A stretch of DNA of 64,000 nucleotides from Vicia villosa (taxonomy: Eukaryota; Streptophyta; Magnoliopsida; Fabales; Fabaceae): assembly GCF_029867415.1 (NCBI RefSeq), contig NC_081180.1, forward strand, positions 238,522,823 to 238,586,822, read 5' to 3'. Of the stretch, positions 35,559 through 47,830 are shown piece after piece; within the stretch, counting starts at the first letter, position 1; each line of letters opens with the position of its first letter. The notes below the pieces were generated by a model. It was not told where the DNA came from. It saw only the letters and a list, made by a program, of their open reading frames with translations, and searched no databases. A program made the translations under genes and the position numbers.

Positions 35559-37205
35559 TCAATTTATGTGAAGAACGTCTGGAGTGAATGATATTGCTTT
35601 GGAGTCAATAAGATCTTTGACCTTGCGTTTCAGAATATTACAATCCTCAGTTGAATGTCCAGATGCCCCAGAATGGTACTCACACTTTGCATTTAAGTCA
35701 TATCCCTGAGGAATCGGTGTTGGAGGGGGCTTAGATTCCCTTAGTTTGACCAAGGAATCATTGAGTAAATGTGAGAGCAGTTGACTATAGGTCATAGGAA
35801 TCGGGTCAATCTTTCTTGGTGGTCTTCTTGGCCTTTGTGGACCTTGTTGCTGGTAATTTTGCTTATAGTTCTGAGGATGAGAAAACTGTTGTTGAGGTAT
35901 AAAGGGTTGTTGATGAGCCACCCATGGTTGTGGAAGTGCAGCGGCATATGCTTGAGGAACATATTGACCAGGAACAGCAATAGGCATTGGATAATATGAA
36001 GGCTGAGCAGCAGAATAGGCAGGGACTTCGCCTTTGTCAATAGAAGCACTACTAGTCTCACCCTCTTTCTCTTTAACAAACCCTGAGTACGGTTTCTTGC
36101 CATTGCTATCAGTGTTGCTAGAACTAGAAGTACCTTGAATAGTACCAGCTTTGACACAAGTCTCAACCCGTTCACCAATAATAACCATATCAGAGAAAGA
36201 TGAAGAAGTATTGCCGATCATATGTTGAAGATAAGGGCCTTTCAAGGTTCCCATGAACAAATCAATCAATTCACAATCCAGAAGAGGAGGTTGGACCCTA
36301 CCAGCAAGCTCACGCCACCTTCGGGCATACTCTTTGAAATATTCCTCAGGTTTGTGTGACAAATTTTGAAGTTGGACACGGCTAGGAGCCATAGCAGTGT
36401 TGTAATGGTAATGCTTCAAGAATTCATCAACAAGCTCTCCCCAAGTACGAATGTGAGTCCTCTCGAGTTGCATATACCATTCTAAGGGAGCTTCAGTAAG
36501 ATTGTCTTGAAAGAAATGCATAAGCAACGACTCATTGTCAGCATGAGCAGCCATCTTACGGCAATAAGAACGGAGATGAGTCTCTGGGCATGTGACCCCT
36601 TTGTATTTGTCAAAATCAGGCACCTTAAACTTCGGAGGAATGACAATTCTAGGAACTAGGCACAAAGCAGCAGTATTGAAGATAGAAGTCTTGGCAACCT
36701 CAATGTCCTTGAGACGCTCCTCAAGAGCACGATACATTCTGGCAGTTTCAGTAAAACCAACAGTAAGATCTTGCTCATGGTCAATAACATCATGGTGGTC
36801 ATCCACAACCTTCTTATGAGGATCCTCAACAGGAATTTCCACGTGCATAGGTTTTGGTCCCCCATTAGCAAGAGTGGTGGGAGCAATAGTGGAAAGTTTA
36901 ACAACATTTTCTCGAAGCTCACCTTGCCCCTGAATAACAACATGGAGAGTCTCCAAGAGTTGGTTCATCCTCTCCCCCATAGTATCCATGTCCTTTCGAA
37001 GTTCAGCTTGATTCTGTTCAAGATGGTCCATGATTCTTCTCTGATTGCTCCTTGTACGATACGGATGTAAGGAAGTCAGTTTCGTTGATGAATCAAATAT
37101 CTGAGTTGAAAGGGACCCCAATAAGCTTTTGATAGAACTATGAAATGCAATATGATATGAATGCAATGTTTCATTTCCAAAGGATCCTAAAGTCTTTTCA
37201 TACAC
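35559..37205 (-). CDS. gag: Ogre-like gag polyprotein, unit 2
   Basis: An uninterrupted frame of 548 codons. The start at Met59 (37031, MDHLEQNQAELRKDMD) is more likely than the frame's first Met, because the residues before it look like untranslated leader. After a coiled-coil-like N-terminus, the retrotransposon gag domain (about residues 205-340) includes HLRSYCRKMAAHADNESLLM, LEWYMQLERTHIRTWGELVD and YARRWRELAGRVQPPL. A Pro/Gln-rich segment follows, then a variant zinc knuckle CEYHSGASGHSTEDC near the C-terminus. Gag would form the particle that packages element RNA. The other copy differs at 20 of 548 residues by eye. No pol follows; 310 bp later the frame runs into an LTR remnant. Confidence 0.9.
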   Translation of the reverse strand: MYEKTLGSFGNETLHSYHIAFHSSIKSLLGSLSTQIFDSSTKLTSLHPYRTRSNQRRIMDHLEQNQAELRKDMDTMGERMNQLLETLHVVIQGQGELRENVVKLSTIAPTTLANGGPKPMHVEIPVEDPHKKVVDDHHDVIDHEQDLTVGFTETARMYRALEERLKDIEVAKTSIFNTAALCLVPRIVIPPKFKVPDFDKYKGVTCPETHLRSYCRKMAAHADNESLLMHFFQDNLTEAPLEWYMQLERTHIRTWGELVDEFLKHYHYNTAMAPSRVQLQNLSHKPEEYFKEYARRWRELAGRVQPPLLDCELIDLFMGTLKGPYLQHMIGNTSSSFSDMVIIGERVETCVKAGTIQGTSSSSNTDSNGKKPYSGFVKEKEGETSSASIDKGEVPAYSAAQPSYYPMPIAVPGQYVPQAYAAALPQPWVAHQQPFIPQQQFSHPQNYKQNYQQQGPQRPRRPPRKIDPIPMTYSQLLSHLLNDSLVKLRESKPPPTPIPQGYDLNAKCEYHSGASGHSTEDCNILKRKVKDLIDSKAISFTPDVLHIN

Positions 37206-37993
37206 TTTTGTTCCTCTTTTTCTTTTGAAATCAAAGCTTTATTTTGTATAGAATCTATTTTTTTTCTTTTCTGTTTTTTTTTGGAAACAGACTTTAGGAT
37301 CCCCCACAAATGAAGTGGATGAAGCAATGACGTTATTCAATGCAAAAGCATGGGATCAAGATCCATAAATAACCACTGTACAATCCTCTGAATAACTGAT
37401 ATAGGTCAGATGTCATGAGATCAAAGTTCCGACATAGGCATCACGGAACCATAGGAACAATAGTCACCATCAGAACAAAAGAGTCACCAACGGTACCTGT
37501 CATGTGTATCCCTCCCCACTCACAAGTGAATCTAGGCCAGGGTAAGGTCAAAATGGCAACCAGCGTTATCAGTCCTCCCGAGGTACCACCATTGTTGCAT
37601 CTACATGCCAACAATGATACCCCATTTGGACCTCGACTGGGCGTGGGTCTCATGATCGCACTAGACAAGACCTGACATCTCGTCGGCGTCATGACTATCC
37701 ACTCTATCCTAGGTATCCTATATGTCAACTCTGGCCTGGGTATTGGGCCTTTTACCTCATAGAAACAACCCACCCAACCTGCAAACAGAGAAAATATGTG
37801 GTCCCCACGGGGACCCATAATATAGTCCAGATGCATGCGAAAAGTAAATATGATATGCAAGCAGAAAATAAACATGATATGCAAGCATATATATACAAGA
37901 TTTAAACATAAACAAACAAAGAAACACCCAATAAAAGAAACAAACAAAGGCTAGGATCGAATCGCTAAGTATGGACCCGCAATAGGTCTAACA
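37206..37993 (-). other. Ogre-like leader between PBS and gag, unit 2
   Basis: About 790 bp, closely matched by 53017-53806. It contains T-rich runs near 37250-37290 (plus strand). A frame at 37441-37947 is open here but broken in the other copy, so I do not call it the ORF1 found in some Ogre elements. Confidence 0.6.
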
Positions 37994-38011
37994 TCCCCAG
38001 CAGAGTCGCCA
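37994..38011 (-). other. Primer-binding site, unit 2 (tRNA-Arg type)
   Basis: TGGCGACTCTGCTGGGGA on the minus strand, two bases after the LTR end. This is the PBS type described for legume Ogre elements. Confidence 0.85.
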
Positions 38012-38468
38012 GCTGTCGCACGCTCGCGAAAAATGAACAGAGTCGCCACTAATATATTTATCCCATAAGGGAAATGAATATCAGAAAACCTAGAATATAG
38101 AAAGGATAAGAAAAGGTCTTGCGACCAGAGATAGGGTATGGGAATCAGTTACGCGAGGGGAAGGTGTTAGCACCCCTCACGCCCATCGTACTCGATGGTA
38201 TCCACCTATGTTTGTTTCTATCTAAAGGGTGTGAAACTATGTCTATGTCTATATGCGAATGAATGAAAAATGTAGGGAAAAGAAAGAATTGTACTCGCAC
38301 GGGCCCTACCCCGCTGCCTACGTATCCTTTTCGAGAATCAGAGTTACCGTAGCTCGGCTCACTTGTTTCTGTTTGTTTTTTGTGTTTTTTAGTTGGGCGG
38401 AGTTAACGTCCGTGCTCCTGCATAAGGGGACAACCTACGATGCGATCGAATGCCCTTAAGAAAGAAAA

Positions 38469-38487
38469 GAGAGAGAGAGAGAGAGGA
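38469..38487. repeat. (AG)n microsatellite
   Basis: A run of about nine AG units inside the middle LTR. It is shorter in the 5' LTR copy (about 54283-54295). Confidence 0.8.
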
Positions 38488-38679
38488 TTTGGTTTGTGTC
38501 TTTTAGGGTAATTCCATGATGACAAAACCCACTACAAGGCTTCGCACCACTTCCTTACTTTGTTTTAAATCTGATCATTTATTAGTGTTTTAAGTGTTTT
38601 TGATTGGTTTTTTTTAAGGGAATTTATTTGTGATTTAGATCATACAAAAAAGAGTTTTTTTTGAATATTTAGAGAACGC

Positions 38680-38815
38680 ACATCAAGGCCTACACCTCAA
38701 TCTATCTCTAAATAGCGGTTAAGATATACACCGAGGCCTACGCCTCAATCATTTCTCTCCCGCTAAGTAGAAAAGAAATACACCGGGGCCTACGCCCCAA
38801 TCATTTCTTCTCTAC
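38680..38815. repeat. Three-copy short repeat in the Ogre-like LTR
   Basis: GGCCTACACCTCAATC, GGCCTACGCCTCAATCATTT and GGCCTACGCCCCAATCATTT follow one another at intervals of 50-60 bp. The same triplet is at about 54490-54630 in the other LTR. Confidence 0.75.
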
Positions 38816-39404
38816 CATGAAAAATAGTAGCGGTATGATCCTCATCGATATTTATTAGATTTTTTAAGGTTGAAAAAGAGAAGAAATGAGAAAGGGAACT
38901 AGCCTATTTTCTAATCTATGTTTATACAAGAGAAATCTAAATCTAATGATCAATATAAATTGCATAAATGCAACAAAATAATAGGCAAAAACTATACAAT
39001 TCATCAAGGAACATATAAAGCAAACATGAAAGGTTCAATTAAATTTCTACCCAAAATTATTTACAAAAAGAATCAAAGCAAAAAATACAAGTACACTATG
39101 AAAAAAAGATTTATTAAAGGTATTGAAAACAATTAAAAAAATCGACAAAAATTATGACAATTATTTACACATTCTAAAATACCTAAAAACAAATTTTTAT
39201 GTATTTTATATTTGAGCTAAAAAGGAATTATGAGTTAAAAAGTAAGAGAAAACAAAATTAAAATTGAAAAAATAGAATCTAAACTTCAGGGGGGTGTGAT
39301 AGTATTTTCTGATGAACTGAAATGGTGTTATGAAGATTCTGGGCCAGAAGCAGGGGGTGGGAACAACAATCTAGCGCTAAGGCCCAGTTCAGTAGCATAT
39401 GGTG

Positions 39405-41432
39405 TGTCATACCCCAAAATTTGCCCATACTATTTCCTCTTATGCAAAGTTCAAATCAAGATACAAAGCTCCAAAACACACTCTCCTATACGAGGCTCAA
39501 AAACTAGGGTTTGGGTTGTTCAAAGGAAAATCAGTGACTCAATGGCTCTAGGGCATCTCATATGGCTCAATATATCTCACATCATCTCCATGACAAATAT
39601 CAAGTCTCATCTCGAAAGATTGGTCACTCAATTGTTCGAAAAGTCAACAGTCGACTAAGTTAACCTAAAAGTCAACTATGGTCAAAGTAAAGTCAAAACT
39701 CCTGATTTTTTGTCAAGATTCTCATATTGAAGTATCATTCACCATTTGATCAAGAATTGATCATGTTTCATCAAGGAAAGATAAAAAATCAACAAATCAA
39801 AAAGTTTCTAAATTAGGGTTTTATATAGGAAAAGTCAACTGAACTTTGACAAGCCATAACTTTCACATGGAACATCCAAAATTTTTCATCCAAAGCTTAT
39901 TTTGAAGGAAATTTGATTCTCTACAAATTTGTGTCTCACATGCCAAGTCTAAAAATGCACCATTTGAGAGGTATGGACTAAAACATTACAGGTCCTTTTC
40001 AAAAGTCAACAAAAAGACACTTTTTTCAAAAGGACACACAAGGAGAATGGAAAATCATTTTGATATAAGACCAAAGACACTGGTTAGGGGACTCTCTAAG
40101 GTTTCCAGAAAGTCCACAAGCTTGAAAAAACATTGAGATATGAATAAATGGCATGGTGTACAAGTTCACCTATTTTTCAAGAGTGTACAAGAGAAAAAAA
40201 AGCCTAAAGCTCAAAATATTTCTAAATGGGCTTGCATTCTTTTTGTTTTACCCTCATTATAGGCCCAACCACGTACCAAAAACAAAGACTTTTTTATTTT
40301 TGCAATTTTATTAATTATTTTATGATTTTAATTCATTTAAAATCATGATTTAATTATATAAAATATGAAAATAATGAAAGATTTGATTTTTACTTCAATT
40401 TTAGGTCAAGGAATCAATCAATATATTCCCCTAAGTCAATCAAATTTCGTGCAAGAGAAAATTGGCTCAAAAAGATTGGATTTGATCAAATTTAGAAACA
40501 TTGAAAATCAATTTCCAATCAAATTGCAAAAATTGATTCAAGAGAGATTTGATCCAAATTTATTGACCTAAATCAGTCCCTATAAGTACCCAAACAAACC
40601 AAAGGCAAGGGTTCACGATTTCTGCCTCCAAGAGCTCCCAAACCCGAGTAAAAAAAATCAAGAAAATCTCAAGATCCAATTCTGAAATTAAAGCCGATTC
40701 AAGGTGTTCTAATCATCCATACACGTTCCCTGAAGATCATTGAAGGTATCTGGATCAGTGTACGCGTTCAACAACCCCAGAATCACCTCCTATTTGCCAC
40801 GGTTTGTCGATTCTAAACTTGGCTCGATTTGCATCATACAAGCATTATTATTCATATTTAATTGCACATCTATGTTTAGCATGTCCTAATAACCGATTCT
40901 GGAAAGTTTCGAATGATTCCATGCTGGTACGAACACGATGTCATGTTAGGGCTCGAAGCTCCAATTTGGGGTTTTTTAGCATAGGTGAAATTGGGACAAA
41001 TCAATAACATAGCCAAGTTCGCAAGCATCAGACGAATCTATTGGTAGTGGTGCGCCAAATTTCTATGGCGTTTTGGCCCTATTCGCTATTTCGTGCAGGT
41101 GTAAAAAGCAAGGTTTTTATAGCGCTTGTGAAATAAGCGCTGTAAAAGGGTGAGTTCCAGAGTTTTCGTGGGGGAGACGAAGACGTGGCACGACGCCACT
41201 GGCCCATTTGAGTTCCAAACGCGCGCGAAACATCCTGGGGTTCCAGTGCATTAAGACCCACGCGCTTACCATGGTTCCTCGTCATCTCTGCCATCCATTC
41301 AATCACCAGATCATCCAACGCACCCAGATATGCAGATCCACCATGGACTCCCATGCATGCGCCACACTTGATCGCAAGTTATGTTTTTGCAATTTTTTTT
41401 TTATTTTTAATTACATAGCCTATTTTATTTTA

Positions 41433-41488
<56 letters not shown>

Positions 41489-43377
41489 TTATACCTTTTC
41501 TTTTCCATTATATATATATAAAAATTATTATATGTTTTATTTTATTTTCAAGAAAACTTTTATATAATTAATATTAATAATTTTATTTTATTTAATACTT
41601 ATCTTATTTATTTTTCTTTATTTATAATTAATACTTATTATTATATTATATCTTTTTATTTTCTTATTTATTTATTCATATTATTCATAATATTTTTATT
41701 ACATATTTAGTTTATTATATTTATTTTCTTTTTCTCATTTAATTTATATTTAATTATGTATATATATTTGTTTAAAATTCATATTTATCTTGTTTTTATT
41801 CTAAAAAATCCCTAAAAATATCTGTTATGCTCGATTTTATTCTTTCGTCCCGATTTAATTAATTAGGTCGCAAGACCAATATTTAATTAAATGACTTTCT
41901 TTTTCCTATTTAATTCGTACCCTAATCAGGGTTTATGATGATCATTCCATACACTGAGAACAATATTTCTTTTCCATGCCTTTTTCAGGGTTGCTTTTCA
42001 AATGCCTTCCGACTACGCGCCACATCAAAAGAACGAAGCTAAGTTCTAAACCCTTTTATTAATATTATTTACCTTTTATTTCGTTTAATTAGGGTTTAAT
42101 TTCCTCGCACATAGAATTTCTCCTACATTCATTCCTTTCCTTTTTCTTTGCCAATTCTCTGATGGTCAGGGTCAAGGCTTAAAGCTCGAGGCAAACATTT
42201 GTCTATCAACCTTCGTCAATTGAAGCTAAGGTTAACCCTGAGGTCTCCTCCGACCGCCAACCATGTCAGATCAAATGCAAAGCTAAGTGTCTTTTTGTTT
42301 ATTTATTTATTCCTAAATTCTTTATCTTTTTATTTTAGGGTTAGCTTTGTTTGTCTCCGAACCGATAAATGCACTCACCCTATCTTTGTTTATTTTTCCC
42401 ACCTTTTCAGGATTCGCCAATTGTCAAAGCTTCGAATGTCGGTAACCCTAAAACTTTGCTCTAATTATTATTTATGTCAAACTTATTATCCCGCTGGTTT
42501 CGATTCCCCTCTCCTCCGCTGGTTGCAATTCCCCTTCCCCATATTGCTTTAATTATACTGTTTATATTGCTGTGGTTAGTAATTTTAGGGAGTGCAACTC
42601 TGAATTGAGTTAGAATCACCTAATTACAAGATAATATAATTGAATATAATCACGTGATTGGTGCACACACGCATACTAATGGGTAAACCTCTTTGTTGCC
42701 TGTTGCCTTGTGTTTTTTGCAGAATAGTCAGTCCCTCGAATACGAGGATACCTCAGCCCTGTTGCCTCGATTAAAGATCATGGTCCCTAATGATGCTGCC
42801 TTCGATACACTAAAAAATGATCTCGACCCTCAGAAGTTGCCTACGAAAAGGCTGAGGTATCCTCTGGTTGCCTAAACAAAAGGCTATTCTGATCCTTCCC
42901 TTAGACTACCTGCCTCTCTATGGCATGGGTCAGTCTTATGGCGAACGATAACGCGATGACCCGTTTACATCCAAACGAAAGGCTTCCTGCCCTCTCCTGA
43001 AAGGCTAAAAGAAACCTATCATCTAAGTTTAAGGTAATTGCTCCTAATTGCCTTGCTCTGGCTAAAACTGTTTTTTCGTATTCTTTCTCATAAATCTTCA
43101 AAATGGCTACGCTCATTTACGAGCTAAAGTCCGTATTCTTTTCTTCTACATTTCTAAAAACAAAAAACGAGCAAAGCAATTAAGAGCCCATGGAAAACCA
43201 TGGATGCAAAGGGTGCCTTACATCTTCCCTTTGCATAATTACCCCCCGAACCCTATTTTATTTAAAAGGTTTTTCCTGTTTCTTTTAGCCTTTCTAACTT
43301 GTTTGGATAAAATAAAAGTCGGTGGCGACTCTTGCTTAACCGCGACATTTCGATTAAACTCAGTTCACCGTATTACA
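39405..43377 (+). mobile_element. Solo LTR of an Ogre-type element nested in the middle LTR
   Basis: It starts TGTCATACCCCAAAATTTGC and ends CACCGTATTACA, 3973 bp, flanked by the perfect 5-bp duplication TGGTG (39400-39404 and 43378-43382). The other LTR copy has the undisturbed site CATATGGTGTATTAGCAG at about 55210. It has the same termini as the solo LTR at 4326-7930, hence the same family and strand, and no internal region. A long AT run lies at 41440-41485. Confidence 0.95.
41440..41485. repeat. (TA)n microsatellite in the solo LTR
   Basis: About 23 AT units within a strongly AT-rich part of the LTR. Confidence 0.9.
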
Positions 43378-44665
43378 TGGTGTATTAGCAGTTAGGAGGT
43401 GTGAATAAGGAAACGTGGAAGGCCCAAGCGCGTGGCCCAGAATGCTTCACAAAACAACCCAATCTTATTTCATTTCACTTTATTCTTCTTCAGCATGTGA
43501 GATTAATGTATCATATGGTTTTTTATTGTTTGCAATGTAATACGCAGAACTAACATACACAGCATCAATTAGTCAAATACATTTTAAGTGGAATAAGACA
43601 AAAAACCAGCATAAGCCAACCAGACTATGACACGTCACACTCATTGTAATAGAAAATTATGAAAAGAAAGAAAAACGTAAAAGAAAGGAGCAGCATGCAT
43701 GTGTTACTCACGTGAACAATACATGAGGTACTGTTCACCGTCTTCTCCGACGTACCAAAGCGGTAGTCACGACGGCACCGGCGCGGGAGCTCCTGAAAAA
43801 TGAAAAACGAGACCTTGCTCCCACTCGGTTTTGCGCACTGAATACGAATCCGCCCTCCATTTCTTCATTAGATGCCTCTAAGCCCCTAACCGAGAGCAAT
43901 CACAAAACCCCTAAACAACAAGAACTCTAACTAAACACAACTCTAAGCATAGCAACGTGATTCTTACAACTCATAGCAACCAAATATATCTTCCCAGCGT
44001 TCAAACAAATCATCTCATCACAAAAAATGAACAAGTTCAAGATTCAAACATACAAAGTAACATACGCAGCACCTGATTCATAAAACTCACTCGTGTGCTA
44101 CCATCATGTTCAGAAGGATTAGAAGGCGTACCTAAACGAGATCTTGAATTGATGGAAAGAAAATCTCCACTGCTTGTTCTTGAATCTTGCTTTGCACTTG
44201 TAACAACGTGATAACAATGATGATGATTCTGACTAGATGATGAGATTCATGGAAGCCTGATGTAGATGAAGGCGTGGTGGTTGTTGCAGTGGTGATGATG
44301 AAGATTGAGAAGCAGTTACGAGTTTGTTGCAAGTTTGTTAGGATTCGTTGATGAAGATTGCAGAGATGAAGTCTCTATGGTGTTTAGATGAAGATAGAGA
44401 TGAGGGAGAGAGAATCTGAGGGTGAGAAGAGAAGAGTGTGATGATTTTTATGGAGGTTTGAAGGGATGAGAATAGAGGTTGATGATTGAAGATGGTGGTC
44501 GTTAGAGGTGGAGGAGAGAGGTTGTTATGGTGGTTAGAAAACGGTTAGGGTTGTTGGAAGAAGATGAAGTGAGAGAGAAAAGGGAAGGGATGAGAGAATG
44601 ACGAGAGGTTTGTGAAACTGAAAAGAAAAAAGTGAGTGTCTGTTAATTTGTGAAAGGCTTGGTTT

Positions 44666-44673
44666 CTTATATA
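44666..44673 (-). promoter_or_regulatory. TATA box of the Ogre-like middle LTR
   Basis: CTATATAAG on the minus strand, conserved in the other LTR at 56502-56509. It is the likely core promoter for genomic RNA, about 1.3 kb into the LTR. Prediction only. Confidence 0.6.
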
Positions 44674-45982
44674 GCATGAAGGTGTATGTGGCTTATGGTG
44701 GTATGCATTGCATTGAGCCCTCGCGCGTGCGGCAAGTTTTGGCCTGCTGCCTTCTCAAATGTAAGTTTTCAAGGGCACGACTTCAAGGCCTTATATCTTG
44801 CTCCACCTACAACCCAATCCCATGAATCTTATCTTGTTGGATAGAGGGCGTGGGATGGAGTACGTTGACATTCGAATGGACTTCATATGATGCTTGTACT
44901 AATTTGAAATTAGCTTTGAATTCAGCACGCCACGTGTTCGATGAAACGTTCACGCGTGACCTAGCCTCCGGCCCAGGTTCTTGGCAATGCGTGTCTTGGC
45001 GAGGTCATGACTTTGAGGCATCATATCTTCCAAACCACATACCCAAAATCAGTGATACTTTGCTCATTGTATAGAAGGCATAGAGGAGAATAGAATGATA
45101 CCAAACTTAGATCAATTGGGTGCTTGTAGTTTTCTGAATATTGTCTCAAAGATGGTACGCCACGTGTTTGTTTAATTGCTTACGCGTGGCCTGGATTTTG
45201 GCCTGGGTTATGACTTGAATCAAATGAGTTTCTCAAGACTTCAAACCAATTTATCTTCTCAACCAAGATTTAAATGAAAAAACTCTCAACTAGAGAATTA
45301 TAGTATGCCATGATCTGAACATTTTTATGTTGGGAACTTTCTGAAATAGGACCTTTTGACACGTGTGAATTAGGGCTGAAGTGGACTGCTCATCAAACTT
45401 TTTAATAACCAAAATTTTTCTAAGTATAAAACTTTCCTTTTTTATTATTTTTCTATTTTTGGCAACTTTTGTCAAACACATGATTTTATCCATTCTTTGA
45501 CTTTCCTTGACCAATTTTCTACCAAAAATCAATATTTGAGTGATTGACCTGATTTTGACCCAAAAGTCAACTGTTCCGATTTTTCTCCGATCTTAATGAA
45601 ATTTTTGATTTATTAGCATCCAGTCAATCTCAGTCAAATGAATATTTCCACAAGGTCAATATGAAAGTTTCCCACTCATAGAATCAACTCCTGATTAAAT
45701 ATTGACGAGAAAGTCGACTGATCGACTTTGGTCGAAGAAACCCTGATTGAGGTGATCAGGTGACTTGCAAGCTTTCACACTCCCATCAATGCCATGAACT
45801 GGAGAAAACCTTAATTTCAAGAGATCTTGAGTATAAGGATGACATCATCTGTTGAACTTCAAATCCCTTCTTCTGATCAAGTACCAATGATATGAATGTA
45901 TGCAATGATATGACCTAGATGGATGTATGCTTATGGATTGTGAGCCAGATAAATGAGGGTATGACAAATTTGGGGTATGATA

Positions 45983-45995
45983 GCTGCCCCTATTT
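45983..45995 (-). other. Polypurine tract before the middle LTR
   Basis: AAATAGGGGCAGC on the minus strand immediately upstream of the LTR start. It shows that this LTR is a 3' LTR with respect to the sequence at 45996-51054. Confidence 0.8.
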
Positions 45996-46320
45996 AATCG
46001 TCTTAAACCTGAAGGTGAGATTGGCGCTAGCCTTTCGAACATTCTAGGTAGAAGAAGATTAAATATCCAAAACCTGAAATTTATCCTGAAATGATGGTGT
46101 AGGTGTTATCTTTATTTTTTCTGATATCTGCTGGGGAAAGAGAATTTTGTTTTTTTCTAGTGAAAAGGTTTATGGTGAGTGGTGATAGCTTATAACGTGG
46201 TAATGGTGCCAAAGCAATGTTCTCAAGGGAAGTGATTGTTACATGAAAGTGATTTGGAAGAGAAATAAGTTTGACAGAAAGGTAGGATCTACGGACTCAA
46301 AATTTGAAAACAAGGATAAA

Positions 46321-46435
46321 TGACTCAAAACCGGGGTGAGATCAACAGATCCACGACTCAAATCCAGGGCGAGCATAACGAACTCACGACTCAAATCCAG
46401 GGCGAGTATAACAGACTCACGACTCAAAAGAATTG
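46321..46435. repeat. Short tandem repeat, about 37-bp unit
   Basis: ACGACTCAAATCCAGGGCGA recurs with period about 37 bp, preceded and followed by diverged copies. Part of the Ogre-like 3'UTR. Confidence 0.7.
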
Positions 46436-46499
46436 AAAAAGACGAGGATAAGGTCGACAGACCTACGATCCATGACTCGAAACCAGGGTTTGAAAAGGA

Positions 46500-47830
46500 A
46501 AGGCATCGACACTGAGGCCGGGGGAAGAAAAGGATTAGCATCAACACTGAGGCTGGGAAAAGAAGGATTAACATCAACACTGAGGCTGGGAAAGGAAAGG
46601 CATCGACACTGAGGTCGGAGGACATCAACACTGAGGTTGAAGGACATCAACACTAAGGTTGGAGAAGGAAATGATTAACATCAACACTGAGGCTGGGAAA
46701 GGAAGGGCATCGACACTGAGGCCGGGGGAAGAAAAATATTAACATCAACACTGAGGCTGGGAAAGGAAGGATTAACATCAACACTGAGGCTGGGAAAGGA
46801 AATGCATCGACACTGATGTCGGAGGACATCAACACTGAGGTTGGAGGACATCAACACTGAGGTTGGAGAAGGAAAGGATTAACATCAACACTGAGGCTGG
46901 GAAAGGAAGGGCATCGACACTGAGGCCGGGGGAAGAAAAAGATTAACATCAACACTGAGGCTGGGAAAGGAAGGATTAACATCAACACTGAGGATGGGAA
47001 AGGAAAGGCATCGACACTGAGGCTGGAGGACATCAAAACTGAGGTTGGAGAAGGAAAGGGTAGACATCAACATTGAGGTTGGAGGACATCAACAATGAGG
47101 TTGGAAAAAAATAGACATCAACACTGAGGTTGGAGAAGTAAAAGATTAACATTATCACTGAGGTCGGAGAACATCAACACTGAGGTTAGAGCGAGAAATG
47201 ATAGACATCAACACTGAGGCTGGGAAAGAAATAACAGACATCAACACTGAGGTTGGAGAAACAAAAGATTAACATCAACACTAAGGTTGGAGAACATCAA
47301 CATTGAGGTTAGAGCGAGAAATGATAGACATCAACACTGAGGTTGGAGGACATCAACACTGAGGTTGGAGGACATCAACACTGAGGTTGGAGGATGTCAA
47401 CACTAAGGTTGGAGCGAGAAAAGATTAACATCAACACTGAGGCTGGGGAAAAGGAATGATAAACATCAACACTGAGGTTGGGAAAGAAGGTATAGACATT
47501 AACACTGAGGTTGGGAAAGAAGTAACCGACGTCAACACTGAGGTTGGAGGGAATGCTAGACATCAACATTGAGATTGGAGAAACAAACAATCGACATCAA
47601 CACTGAGGTTGGGGAATAGATTTGGCAGACATCAACACTGAGGTTGGAAGATATCAACACTGAGGTTGGAAGGAGGAATGATAGACATCAACACTGAGGT
47701 TGGGAAAGAATTTTGGGCATCGACACTGAGGTCGGTGAAGGAATGATAGACATCAACACTGAGGTTGGAGGACATCAACACGGAGGCTGGAGGAAGGAAA
47801 AGATTAACACCACTGAGGATTGAGGATACC
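46500..47830. repeat. Minisatellite array in the Ogre-like 3'UTR
   Basis: About 45 copies (counted by eye) of a core CATCAACACTGAGGTTGG, some with CATCGACACTGAGG, spaced 21-22 bp when adjacent or 30-50 bp when separated by GGAAAGGATTAA-like linkers. The array ends about 500 bp upstream of the 3' LTR in element orientation. Frames reading through it on the minus strand are repeat artefacts. Confidence 0.95.

Larger units (their letters stand above)
38014..45982 (-). repeat. Middle LTR of the compound Ogre-like element, split by a solo LTR
   Basis: After removing the nested solo LTR and its 5-bp duplication it is about 3991 bp, against 3982 bp for the 5' LTR. In element orientation it starts TATCATACCCCAAATTTG (TG mutated to TA) and ends GCGTGCGACA. 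Element sequence lies on both sides: a polypurine tract before it and a PBS after it. Confidence 0.9.

Noticed and set aside
37441..37947. Ogre ORF1 upstream of gag
   Set aside because: The frame is interrupted in the sister copy (53332-53760), is Phe/Cys-rich and low-complexity, and shows no motif I recognise.
42199..43395. Short plus-strand ORFs in the solo LTR as possible genes
   Set aside because: They lie inside an LTR, have no recognisable domain and are not open in the related solo LTR at 4326-7930.
46500..47830. CRISPR-like array of regularly repeated short motifs
   Set aside because: Repeat cores are degenerate, spacing is irregular, linkers are themselves repeated, and the context is a plant LTR retrotransposon 3'UTR.
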